A stretch of 6,659 nucleotides of DNA from Alphaproteobacteria bacterium (GTDB lineage Bacteria > Pseudomonadota > Alphaproteobacteria > Rickettsiales > UBA998). Below are positions 1 to 5,801 of the stretch, in pieces (position 1 is the first letter of the stretch; every line of letters begins with the position of its first letter). Both the position numbers and the translations under genes were made by a program. Location: the NCBI GenBank assembly GCA_021730835.1, contig JAKFYP010000189.1, positions 1 through 6,659 on the forward strand. Direction: 5' to 3'. The notes beneath the pieces were generated by a model. The model saw nothing but the letters and a program-made list of their open reading frames with translations. It was not told where the DNA came from and ran no database searches.

Positions 1-880
1 TATCAATGCCCTCGTAGAGTTGCTGGGCAATGCGCATGGTTTTCTTCGCGCCGAAACCGAGCTTGCGCGAGGCGTCCATTTGCAGCGTTGAAGTGGTAAA
101 CGGCGGGTAGGGGTTGCGGCGTGTCTCCTTGGGCCGGACATCGCTGACCGTCACCTTGCCGCCTTCGAGCTTTTCCGCCATCGCCCGGGCGGTTTTCTCA
201 TCGGGGATAGCGAATTTCCCGAGCTTCTCGCCCCCCCATTGCAGCAAGCGGGCCGATACCTTGTCTTTTTTATCCGATAGCAGGCCGCAGGTAATATCCC
301 AGTATTCCTGCGTGATAAAGCGCTCAATCTCCTCGTCGCGCTCGCAGATCAGGCGCAATGCCACCGACTGCACCCGCCCCGCCGATTTCGCGCCCGGCAG
401 CTTGCGCCACAAAATGGGCGACAGGGTAAAGCCCACGAGGTAGTCCAGCGCCCGGCGAGCCTGCTGGGCATTGACCAGATCCATGTCAATATCGCGGGGA
501 TTCTCAATGGCGTGCTTAATCGCCGTTTTCGTAATTTCATGGAAGGCGACACGCTTGACATGCAGGTTTTTCGGCAGGGCCTTTTTCTCGCGCAAGGCTT
601 CGAGCACATGCCAGGAAATCGCCTCACCCTCACGGTCGGGGTCGGTGGCGAGGTAGAGCGTATCGGAGTGCTTTACCGCCCCGGCAATGGCGGTCATATG
701 TTTCTTCGAGCCTTCGTCCAGCTCGTAATCCATCGCAAAATCCTCATCCGGGCGTACCGAGCCATCCTTTGACGGCAAATCGCGCACATGGCCGAACGAG
801 GCCAGCACGGTATAATCCTTGCCCAGATATTTATTGATGGTCTTGGCTTTGGCGGGAGATTCGACAACGACGGTATACAT
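1..880 (-). CDS. topA: DNA topoisomerase I, N-terminal part (runs off left edge)
   Basis: Type IA topoisomerase that relaxes negatively supercoiled DNA by single-strand passage. The reading frame is open from an ATG at 878-880 to the window edge, 293 codons. Visible features: the TOPRIM domain, beginning VVVESPAKAKTI (residues 4-15, with Glu7 as the usual acidic catalytic residue), FGHVRDLP (29-36) and the acidic metal-binding motif TDPDREGE (79-86); then QQARRALDYLVG (139-150) and PGAKSAGRVQS (162-172), both strongly conserved in TopA. The visible part ends in a segment resembling TLQMDASRKLGFGAKKTMR...AQQLYEGID, which in the family lies about 15-25 residues before the MRTDS motif with the active-site tyrosine; that tyrosine is outside the window. 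The zinc-finger or lysine-rich C-terminal region is also outside. No clear Shine-Dalgarno precedes the ATG, but the TOPRIM motif starts right after it, so the start is well fixed. It lies downstream of dprA in the same direction, a common neighbour pair in bacteria. Confidence 0.97.
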   Translation of the reverse strand, partial: MYTVVVESPAKAKTINKYLGKDYTVLASFGHVRDLPSKDGSVRPDEDFAMDYELDEGSKKHMTAIAGAVKHSDTLYLATDPDREGEAISWHVLEALREKKALPKNLHVKRVAFHEITKTAIKHAIENPRDIDMDLVNAQQARRALDYLVGFTLSPILWRKLPGAKSAGRVQSVALRLICERDEEIERFITQEYWDITCGLLSDKKDKVSARLLQWGGEKLGKFAIPDEKTARAMAEKLEGGKVTVSDVRPKETRRNPYPPFTTSTLQMDASRKLGFGAKKTMRIAQQLYEGID

Positions 881-938
881 GGGGGATCGGTTCACTTTCG
901 GATAAATTCATGCCCGTAACAATAGATTAAGGCATGGA

Positions 939-1020
939 TGATTGGAGGTTGGAGGTTAGAAATTAGAGTCACCCCCTGATTAAGCTGGCTTTCCAATATC
1001 TAATTTCCAACCGCTAATCA
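939..1020. repeat. Two opposed arrays of a degenerate heptanucleotide in the topA-dprA spacer
   Basis: Four consecutive 7-base units lie on the plus strand at 941-968: ATTGGAG, GTTGGAG, GTTAGAA, ATTAGAG. Four more lie on the minus strand at 991-1018: ATTAGCG, GTTGGAA, ATTAGAT, ATTGGAA. All fit RTTRG plus two mostly purine bases. The arrays face each other across 22 bases (969-990) and form an imperfect inverted repeat. I count 23 of 30 Watson-Crick matches when 939-968 is paired with 991-1020, with four more G-U pairs possible in a plus-strand transcript. Both flanking genes read on the minus strand, so the repeat would sit in the dprA-topA transcript if the two are co-transcribed. No T-run follows it, so it is not a classical intrinsic terminator. 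The remainder of the 881-1062 spacer shows no gene. Confidence 0.7.
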
Positions 1021-1062
1021 CCCGAAGGATAAAGGACGGTATGCCTTGCTCCTCACGAAGCC

Positions 1063-2229
1063 CTATTCATCCCCGCCATACACCAGACTGACGCGGCCCC
1101 CCGGATGGCGCTGTAGCATGCCCGCCAGTTCCTTTTCAAGCAAAATGATCTGAAGCAGGGCTATCGAAAGCCCGGTTTGCTCAATCAGGGTATCCAGCGC
1201 CACCGGCTCCGGCCCAAGTTTTTCCTCAACCGCGAGGCGCGCTTTTTCCAGTTCTCTGGCCGGGGGTTCGTAGATCGGCACATCGTCCCAGAAACCCGGT
1301 TGCACTTCCCCAAGGTGGCCCGGGCGGCGCAATACCGGCAAAATATCGTCAATGCCCTCGGTCAGCGTCGCGCCGTCGCGGATCAGTTCGTTACTGCCCC
1401 GCGCCCTCGGGTCAAGCGGCGAGCCGGGCACGGCGAACACCTCGCGGCCCTGCTCCAGCGCATAGGCCGCCGTGCGCATCGTCCCCGATTTCAGCCCGGC
1501 CTCAATGACGACCACTCCGAGACTCATGCCCGAGATAATCCGGTTGCGCGCCGGGAAATGGCGGGCCAGCGGTTCAGCCCCAAACGGATTTTCCGATAAT
1601 ACCGCTCCCTGCTCGCGCAACTGGCCATAAAGCGCTTTATTTTCCGGTGGAAAGATATTGTCGATGCCTCCGGCGATGACCGCCGCCGTGCCATAATCCA
1701 GTGCCCCGCGATGCGCCTGCGTATCAATCCCCCGCGCCAGCCCGGAGATGACGCTATATCCGGCCTCGCCCAGTTGCCCCGCAAGCTTTTTAGCGAAGTT
1801 GCAGCCATTGGCCGAGGCATTGCGCGCTCCGACCATCGCCACGGTGGGGCGCGCCTGCCAGATCGAAGACGAGCCGAGCACACTCAGCAAAGGCGGCGGG
1901 CCGTAAAGCGGCAGCAGCAGTTTCGGGTAGGATTCATCGCCATAGCGAACGAATTGCGCCCCGTAAAGCTCCGCTTTTTCCATCTCCGTCTCCGCCCGTG
2001 ACTTCGGGCAAAGCGCAATCGGACGGCGAAGCCCACCCCGCGCCGCCAGCGAGGGAATGGCATCAAGCGCCGCCTGCGCCGTTTTATATCGCTTCAGCAG
2101 ATGGAAAAACGTCACCGGCCCAACATTCTCGCTACGAATCAGCCGCAGGACATCAATCGTGGATTCCTTCGCCAGCGTGCCGTAGCGCATCGGGTTGTCG
2201 GGAAAAAGCGAGGTGACGGAATCGGACAT
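1063..2229 (-). CDS. dprA: DNA-processing protein DprA (Smf)
   Basis: DprA binds incoming single-stranded DNA in the cytoplasm during natural transformation and helps load RecA; many non-competent bacteria keep it. From Met at 2227-2229 the protein has 388 residues, normal for three-domain DprA proteins. An N-terminal SAM/HhH-like region (about 20-75) is followed by the Rossmann-like domain: TVAMVGARNAS (129-139), SGLARGIDTQAHRGAL (162-177), AAVIAGGIDNIFPPEN (182-197), LSENPFG (211-217), FPARNRIISGMSLGVVVIEA (225-244), SGTMRTAAYALEQGREVFAVPG (248-269) and GSNELIRDGA (278-287). A C-terminal winged-helix-like region (about 340-385, DTLIEQTGLS...LLEKELAG) follows. The frame stays open upstream to a GTG at 2322, giving 419 residues, but those 31 extra codons run through two perfect inverted repeats and have no family match, so I take the ATG. 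No Shine-Dalgarno precedes this ATG; Met14 is another candidate. It sits between plsY and topA, all in one direction. Confidence 0.96.
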   Translation of the reverse strand: MSDSVTSLFPDNPMRYGTLAKESTIDVLRLIRSENVGPVTFFHLLKRYKTAQAALDAIPSLAARGGLRRPIALCPKSRAETEMEKAELYGAQFVRYGDESYPKLLLPLYGPPPLLSVLGSSSIWQARPTVAMVGARNASANGCNFAKKLAGQLGEAGYSVISGLARGIDTQAHRGALDYGTAAVIAGGIDNIFPPENKALYGQLREQGAVLSENPFGAEPLARHFPARNRIISGMSLGVVVIEAGLKSGTMRTAAYALEQGREVFAVPGSPLDPRARGSNELIRDGATLTEGIDDILPVLRRPGHLGEVQPGFWDDVPIYEPPARELEKARLAVEEKLGPEPVALDTLIEQTGLSIALLQIILLEKELAGMLQRHPGGRVSLVYGGDE

Positions 2230-2260
2230 AAGGAGCAAAACACGGGAATTATTATTGTTC

Positions 2261-2290
2261 AACTTTATTTTTTCCCGGAAAAATAAAGTT
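2261..2290. repeat. Perfect AT-rich inverted repeat just upstream of dprA
   Basis: AACTTTATTTTT at 2261-2272 is the exact reverse complement of AAAAATAAAGTT at 2279-2290, with a 6-base loop (TCCCGG). It lies 32 bases upstream of the chosen dprA start codon. The 12-bp stem is AT-rich and lacks the GC-rich stem plus T-tract of a standard terminator. It could be an operator, a leader hairpin or part of a dispersed element; the sequence alone does not decide. Confidence 0.7.
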
Positions 2291-2314
2291 GCGCTCAAAC
2301 GCCGCCTGAGCTTA

Positions 2315-2330
2315 CGCAACACATGTTGCG
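2315..2330. repeat. Short perfect inverted repeat (CGCAACA / TGTTGCG)
   Basis: CGCAACA (2315-2321) and TGTTGCG (2324-2330) are exact reverse complements separated by two bases. It lies between the two larger inverted repeats of the plsY-dprA spacer. By itself it is short enough to be a transcription-factor half-site pair or part of a larger folded element. Confidence 0.5.
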
Positions 2331-2349
2331 CTCCGGCAGTCGCCAGCCT

Positions 2350-2386
2350 GTCATTTCAAAAACGCGGCATGCTTGTTTGAAATGAC
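2350..2386. repeat. Perfect 11-bp inverted repeat between plsY and dprA
   Basis: GTCATTTCAAA (2350-2360) and TTTGAAATGAC (2376-2386) are exact reverse complements around a 15-base loop that itself contains the palindrome GCATGC. It lies 48 bases downstream of the plsY stop in the direction of transcription. Neither strand has a T-run after the stem, so it does not look like an ordinary Rho-independent terminator. Its inner TTTCAAA/TTTGAAA edge is shared with the inverted repeat at 3166-3206. Confidence 0.65.
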
Positions 2387-2434
2387 GATAGGAGACACTC
2401 CACCCTATACCCCACCCCCGGCGATGGCAAGACG

Positions 2435-3097
2435 TTACTTCTTAAAGCCGAATTTCGCCTCTTCGCCCGCCAGCAATCGCCCGATATTCTGCCGATGCCG
2501 CCAGATAATGAGCAGGGCAGTCACGGCGGTGAATATCGTATATTGCGTTTTGGCCCCGGTGATCAGCAGAAACAGCGGCACGGCGGCCATACCCGCCATC
2601 GAAGCGAGAGAAACCCGTTGCGCCAGCAGGAATACCACTATCCAGACGGCGCAGAAAGGTTGCCAGACCGCCTCGCTGAACATGAAGTACAGGCCCAGCG
2701 CCGTCGCCACGCCCTTGCCTCCCTTAAACCGCAGCCAGAGCGGATACATATGGCCGAGCAGCGCGCAGAGCAACGAAAGGGCAAACAGGATTTCCGCATA
2801 GGGAGAAAAGGACGGCTTACCGCTCTGGATATCCCCTGCCTGCCCGACAAAAGCGAGATTGAGGGAGAAGGTGACCAGCGAAGCCGCCGCGCCCTTGCCC
2901 ATATCGAGCAGCAGCACGAGCAGTCCCGCCCCCTTGCCGATGCTGCGCGCCACGTTTGTCGCCCCGATATTACCGGAACCCTGAGCGCGGATATCGCCTT
3001 TCCCGGCCAGCTTCCCCGCCAGATAGCCGAACGGAATCGAGCCGATCAGGTAATTGATCAGACAAGCAGCGAAACCATAGGCAAGAAGGAATGTCAC
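2435..3097 (-). CDS. plsY: Acyl-phosphate:glycerol-3-phosphate acyltransferase PlsY
   Basis: Inner-membrane enzyme that transfers an acyl group from acyl-phosphate (made by PlsX) to glycerol-3-phosphate, giving lysophosphatidic acid, the first step of phospholipid synthesis. The 220 residues are slightly more than the usual ~200. Hydrophobic segments lie near residues 1-28, 55-75, 100-122, 136-160 and 163-200, matching a multi-span topology. The conserved loops are present: GSIPFGYLAG (19-28), GSGNIGATNVAR (40-51), GHMYPLWLRFKGGKGVATALG (115-135) and HRQNIGRLLAGEE (201-213). The extra length is mostly a polar stretch (about 84-100) between two membrane segments. The start is GTG at 3097, preceded six bases upstream by AAAAGG (3104-3109, read on the minus strand), a good ribosome binding site. 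An ATG at 3102 is out of frame and stops after two codons. TATAAT lies 18 bases upstream of the start (3116-3121), with no good -35 partner. It sits between ruvX and dprA, all in one direction. Confidence 0.96.
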   Translation of the reverse strand: MTFLLAYGFAACLINYLIGSIPFGYLAGKLAGKGDIRAQGSGNIGATNVARSIGKGAGLLVLLLDMGKGAAASLVTFSLNLAFVGQAGDIQSGKPSFSPYAEILFALSLLCALLGHMYPLWLRFKGGKGVATALGLYFMFSEAVWQPFCAVWIVVFLLAQRVSLASMAGMAAVPLFLLITGAKTQYTIFTAVTALLIIWRHRQNIGRLLAGEEAKFGFKK

Positions 3098-3121
3098 GAC
3101 ATACCTTTTGTAGCAATTATA

Positions 3122-3142
3122 TTGCGTTCAAGCGCCACGCAG
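3122..3142 (-). repeat. GCGYTTGARCGC block shared with the dprA upstream region
   Basis: Read on the minus strand, this stretch contains GGCGCTTGAACGCAA directly upstream of the plsY start region. The dprA upstream region has GGCGTTTGAGCGCAA at 2289-2303, identical at 13 of 15 positions. The core GCGYT-TG-ARCGC is itself close to palindromic. In both places the block lies between a gene start and a perfect inverted repeat whose arms end in TTTCAAA. Confidence 0.45.
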
Positions 3143-3165
3143 GCTTTGCGCGCTCAATGCGCTTG

Positions 3166-3206
3166 CCAAATCGTTTTCAAATCGTATCGTTTTGAAAACG
3201 ATTTGG
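3166..3206. repeat. Perfect 16-bp inverted repeat directly after ruvX
   Basis: CCAAATCGTTTTCAAA (3166-3181) is the exact reverse complement of TTTGAAAACGATTTGG (3191-3206), with a 9-base loop. It begins two bases after the ruvX stop codon and lies before plsY, so it would end up in the 3' end of a ruvX transcript as a strong hairpin. No U-tract follows in the direction of transcription, so simple intrinsic termination is not obvious. RNA 3'-end protection, Rho-assisted termination, or being a copy of a dispersed palindromic repeat are all possible. Confidence 0.75.
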
Positions 3207-3208
3207 TA

Positions 3209-3682
3209 TCATTCGGGTGTCAGGCGCGTCATAGCATCGAGGCATCCTTGCAGTATATAGGCCGCCGCGAGTTTATCCACCTGTTTTGCGCGTTTGGCGC
3301 GTGAGAGGTCACCCTCCAGCATGGCCCGCTCAACGGCAACCGAGGAGAGGCGCTCATCCCAGAGCAGCATGGGCATGCTCAGATGCGGCTCAAGGTTGAC
3401 GGCGAATTGCCGGATTGACTGGCAGCGCGGCCCGGAAGTACCGTCCATGTTGAGCGGGTAGCCGATGACCAGCCCGCCGATACGGTATTCCCGCGCCAGT
3501 TCGCGCAGGTAGGTGGCGTCTTCCGAGAAGCGCTTGCGGCGGATAGTCTCCAGCGGCGAGGCGATCATGCAAAGCGCGTCAGAGAGCGCCAGCCCGATGG
3601 TTTTTGTGCCGACATCCATCCCCAAAAGCCGCGTATCAGGCTGGCATTTCCGGCGGAACGCTTCCGGTGTGGGGAGAATCAC
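3209..3682 (-). CDS. ruvX: RuvX/YqgF family putative Holliday junction resolvase / pre-16S rRNA nuclease
   Basis: RNase H-fold nuclease; the E. coli homologue YqgF is linked to 5' processing of pre-16S rRNA, while other members are described as Holliday junction resolvases. From the GTG at 3682 it has 157 residues. Family motifs are GMDVGTKTIGLALSD (21-35, acidic Asp23), GYPLNMDGTSGP (74-85), WDERLSSVAVERAM (108-121, Asp109/Glu110) and QVDKLAAAYILQGCLD (134-149, Asp136), so the expected acidic active-site residues are all present. The frame is open upstream to an ATG at 3742, but those 20 codons lie inside pgk. The GTG at 3680-3682 overlaps the pgk TGA (3679-3681) as GTGA, a typical translationally coupled junction, so I prefer it. 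An internal Met22 start would remove little but leave no strand before the first motif. A strong inverted repeat follows its stop. Confidence 0.93.
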   Translation of the reverse strand: MILPTPEAFRRKCQPDTRLLGMDVGTKTIGLALSDALCMIASPLETIRRKRFSEDATYLRELAREYRIGGLVIGYPLNMDGTSGPRCQSIRQFAVNLEPHLSMPMLLWDERLSSVAVERAMLEGDLSRAKRAKQVDKLAAAYILQGCLDAMTRLTPE

Positions 3683-4887
3683 GCCGCCCGCCTCGCAAGG
3701 TGCAAAGCCGCGACGCCCGGCAGCGGTTTGCCCTCCAGCCATTCAAGGAACGCCCCGCCCGCCGTGGAAAGCCAGGTGAATTCCTCCCCCAGACCGGCAT
3801 GACTCAGCGCCGCCACCGTATCGCCGCCGCCCGCGATGCTTTGCAACCGGCCAAGCCGCGTCTGTTTCGCCGCGACACGGGCCAGATGGATCGTCGCACC
3901 GTCGAAGGGCGAGGTTTCAAATGCCCCAAGCGGCCCGTTCCAGACCAGCATCTTGCAGGAGCGCAATAACGCTCCCAGTTTCTCAAGCGTTTCCGGCCCG
4001 ATGTCGAGAATCATCCGGTCGCGCCCAATCGCATCCACCGGCACGATTTGAGACACCGCCTGTTTTTTCAATGCCGTAGCGACCACTACATCCTCAGGCA
4101 ACAGCACGGTGCAACCCGATTTCTTCGCCTGCTTCATCACTTCCTTCGCCGTGGATGCCATATCCTTCTCACACAACGAGGCTCCCACCTCATATCCCAT
4201 ACTATACAGGAAGGTGCTGGCCATCGCCCCGCCGACAATCAGGTAATCCATATGCGTCACCAGATGGGTCAGCACATCGAGCTTTGTCGAAACCTTCGAT
4301 CCACCCACTACCGCCGCAACCGGGCGCTCAGGGTTATGCAGCAGGCGCTCGCATACCTGCAATTCCTGCTCCAGCGCCAGCCCGGGCAACGCCGGAAGAT
4401 AGCGCGGAATCCCGGTGATTGAGGCATGAGCACGATGCGAACAGGAAAACGCCTCGTTGACATACACATCGCCCAGTGCCGCCAACCCCGCCGCGAATTG
4501 CTCGCCATCCTGTTCCTCATCGGGGTGAAAGCGCAGATTCTCCAGCAGCAGCACCGTGCCGGGCGGGGTATTCACGATGGCTTCCCGGGCCGGATCACCG
4601 AGGCAATCCACCCCGAAGCGCACCGGAATATCGCCGAGCAACCGCTGCAACTCGTCCACCAGCGGGGCAAGCGAAAGCGACGGGGTAAATTTTCCCTCCG
4701 GACGGCCCAGATGCGACAGCAACACCACCCGCGCCTCTTTCCCGGCCAGCAGGCGAATGGTGGGCAGGATACGCTCTATGCGCGTCGTATCGGTGATTTT
4801 ACCGACCTGCATGGGGACGTTGAGATCAACCCGCACCAGCACGGTCTTGCCACGGGCATCCAGCGAATCAAGGGAGGAAGTGCTCAT
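3679..4887 (-). CDS. pgk: Phosphoglycerate kinase
   Basis: Cytoplasmic glycolytic enzyme that transfers the acyl phosphate of 1,3-bisphosphoglycerate to ADP, making ATP and 3-phosphoglycerate. The 402 residues match the usual ~390-400. N-domain substrate motifs: VLVRVDLNVP (16-25), TRIERILPTI (35-44), SHLGRP (58-63), LLLENLRFHPDEE (113-125) and HRAHAS (151-156). C-domain nucleotide motifs: VVGGSKVSTKL (193-203), GGAMASTFL (219-227), WNGPLGAFE (316-324), IAGGGDTVAAL (351-361) and STAGGAFLEWLEGKPLPGV (374-392). One oddity is NEAF (144-147), where most Pgk proteins have NDAF or MDAF. The ATG at 4887 starts the conserved N-terminus; only a weak GGA lies upstream. The stop codon overlaps the ruvX start, so the two genes are probably one transcription unit. 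It is divergent from the prepilin gene, with 149 bases between the two starts. No gap or fba neighbour is seen, unlike the common gap-pgk-fba order. Confidence 0.98.
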   Translation of the reverse strand: MSTSSLDSLDARGKTVLVRVDLNVPMQVGKITDTTRIERILPTIRLLAGKEARVVLLSHLGRPEGKFTPSLSLAPLVDELQRLLGDIPVRFGVDCLGDPAREAIVNTPPGTVLLLENLRFHPDEEQDGEQFAAGLAALGDVYVNEAFSCSHRAHASITGIPRYLPALPGLALEQELQVCERLLHNPERPVAAVVGGSKVSTKLDVLTHLVTHMDYLIVGGAMASTFLYSMGYEVGASLCEKDMASTAKEVMKQAKKSGCTVLLPEDVVVATALKKQAVSQIVPVDAIGRDRMILDIGPETLEKLGALLRSCKMLVWNGPLGAFETSPFDGATIHLARVAAKQTRLGRLQSIAGGGDTVAALSHAGLGEEFTWLSTAGGAFLEWLEGKPLPGVAALHLARRAA

Positions 4888-4974
4888 AAATTCCGAAATA
4901 CGAGCCGGTGTGAATTACCGGTTTTTGTTAGGGGGTTAGGCATAGCACAGGCGGCAAGGCGCTTCAATCCCGGG

Positions 4975-5004
4975 ATTTTATGCGATATACCAGAAAATTA
5001 ACAA
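4975..5004 (-). promoter_or_regulatory. Possible sigma70-type promoter for pgk-ruvX
   Basis: On the minus strand TTGTTA (4999-5004, 4 of 6 to TTGACA) is followed after 18 bases by TAAAAT (4975-4980, 5 of 6 to TATAAT). Initiation would fall near 4968 and give a leader of about 80 bases before the pgk ATG. That leader would contain a small hairpin, ACCGG...CCGGT (4905-4921), about 17 bases before the start codon. Weak evidence by eye only. Confidence 0.3.
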
Positions 5005-5036
5005 CATGGTAACCATCCTGATGATACAATGGTAGC

Positions 5037-5801
5037 ATGGCTGTATGTAGACAGAAATCTCAGGGGTTTACCTTAATCGAAATGGCGGTGGTACTGGCTA
5101 TTATCGCCGTGGTCATGGGTTCCATGCTGACACTGGGATCAGTAAAGCAGGAAGCCGGGCGGGCCGAGTTGACCAAGGCTCGCATGGAAGCGATACAGGA
5201 AGCCCTGATCCTTTTCGTGAATCTGGGAGGCGCTTTGCCCTGCCCGGCTGTCTCTGACGCGCCGCCCGGGGATGCAGCATTTGGCATCGCGGATGACTGC
5301 ACCGCCGGTTCTCCCTCGGATGCCTCCATCGAGAGCGTAGGCGCGGGTGTTGATACGGTGTGGATCGGCACGGTTCCCACCCGCACCCTCAACCTGCCCG
5401 ACAGCGCGATGTTTGACGGCTGGAACCGGCGCATCACTTATGCCGTCGTTAAGAATCTGGCAACCGACCAGACAGCCTATGACAGCTATACCACCGCCTC
5501 AACCACCGGTGTCATCCGGATCGTCGATAAAAACAACAACCAGATTCCCACCGCCAATACTCTGAATGTCATTGCCTACGCCCTTATCAGCCACGGAGCG
5601 GACGGCAAGGGTGCATACAGCGATAGCGGTGTGCTGATTGCCTGCGGCGCGGGCACACTCGATGAGGAGAATTGCGAAAGAACGAACGCCACCTTCCGCG
5701 ATACCCGCATCAACAACAGTGATATCACCGCCAGTTTTTATGATGATTATGTGCTGTGGCAGGAGCGGGTTGCATTGATGCCGTTACCCGACGTTCCCTG
5801 A
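5037..5801 (+). CDS. Prepilin-like protein with type IV pilin / type II secretion N-terminus
   Basis: The first 30 residues are a class III signal: a short charged leader (MAVCRQKSQG), then FTLIEMAVVLAIIAVVMGSM. The prepilin peptidase site is expected between Gly10 and Phe11, giving a mature protein starting with Phe and with Glu at position 5, as needed for assembly into a pilus or pseudopilus. Residues 34-63 are likely the rest of the N-terminal helix. The globular part (about 64-254) has ALPCPA (66-71), a segment GTVPTRTLNLPDSAMFDGWNRRITYAV (111-137) and SHGADGKGAYSDSG (185-198). Four cysteines (69, 88, 203, 213) could form two disulfides in the periplasm. At 254 residues it is larger than typical major pilins and nearer to minor pilins or pseudopilins. 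It stands alone: no peptidase, ATPase, platform protein or secretin is nearby. The only in-frame ATG at the leader is at 5037; a TACAAT (5025-5030) and GGTAG lie close upstream but are not convincing. Substrate and system are unknown. Confidence 0.85.
   Translation: MAVCRQKSQGFTLIEMAVVLAIIAVVMGSMLTLGSVKQEAGRAELTKARMEAIQEALILFVNLGGALPCPAVSDAPPGDAAFGIADDCTAGSPSDASIESVGAGVDTVWIGTVPTRTLNLPDSAMFDGWNRRITYAVVKNLATDQTAYDSYTTASTTGVIRIVDKNNNQIPTANTLNVIAYALISHGADGKGAYSDSGVLIACGAGTLDEENCERTNATFRDTRINNSDITASFYDDYVLWQERVALMPLPDVP

Noticed and set aside
939..1020. CRISPR-like or tRNA-like structure in the topA-dprA spacer
   Set aside because: The units are 7 bases, contiguous and inverted between the two arrays, with no spacers of uniform length and no cloverleaf or anticodon arm.
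2230..2322. Upstream extension of dprA to a GTG at 2322 (419-residue protein)
   Set aside because: The 31 extra codons are lysine/arginine/asparagine-rich, cross two perfect inverted repeats and precede the point where DprA homology starts.
3116..3121. Perfect TATAAT as a plsY promoter
   Set aside because: No acceptable -35 hexamer lies 16-18 bases upstream, and initiation there would place the ribosome binding site at the very 5' end; mentioned under plsY but not called.
2495..3304. Plus-strand open frame of 269 codons across plsY
   Set aside because: It is the reverse shadow of plsY: its product is low-complexity, rich in Arg, Gln, His and Glu, with no recognisable motif, while the minus strand encodes a clear membrane enzyme.
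3683..3742. Longer ruvX beginning with ATG at 3742
   Set aside because: The extra 20 codons are entirely within the pgk coding region, and a coupled GTGA start fits the family length better.
4905..4930. Plus-strand CCGGT...ACCGG hairpin followed by TTTTT, terminator-like
   Set aside because: The stem is only five base pairs and no plus-strand gene lies upstream for it to terminate; it may only matter as a hairpin in the pgk leader.
4426..5001. Plus-strand open frame of 191 codons across the start of pgk
   Set aside because: It lies opposite the conserved N-terminal domain of pgk, has no ribosome binding site and no family signature.
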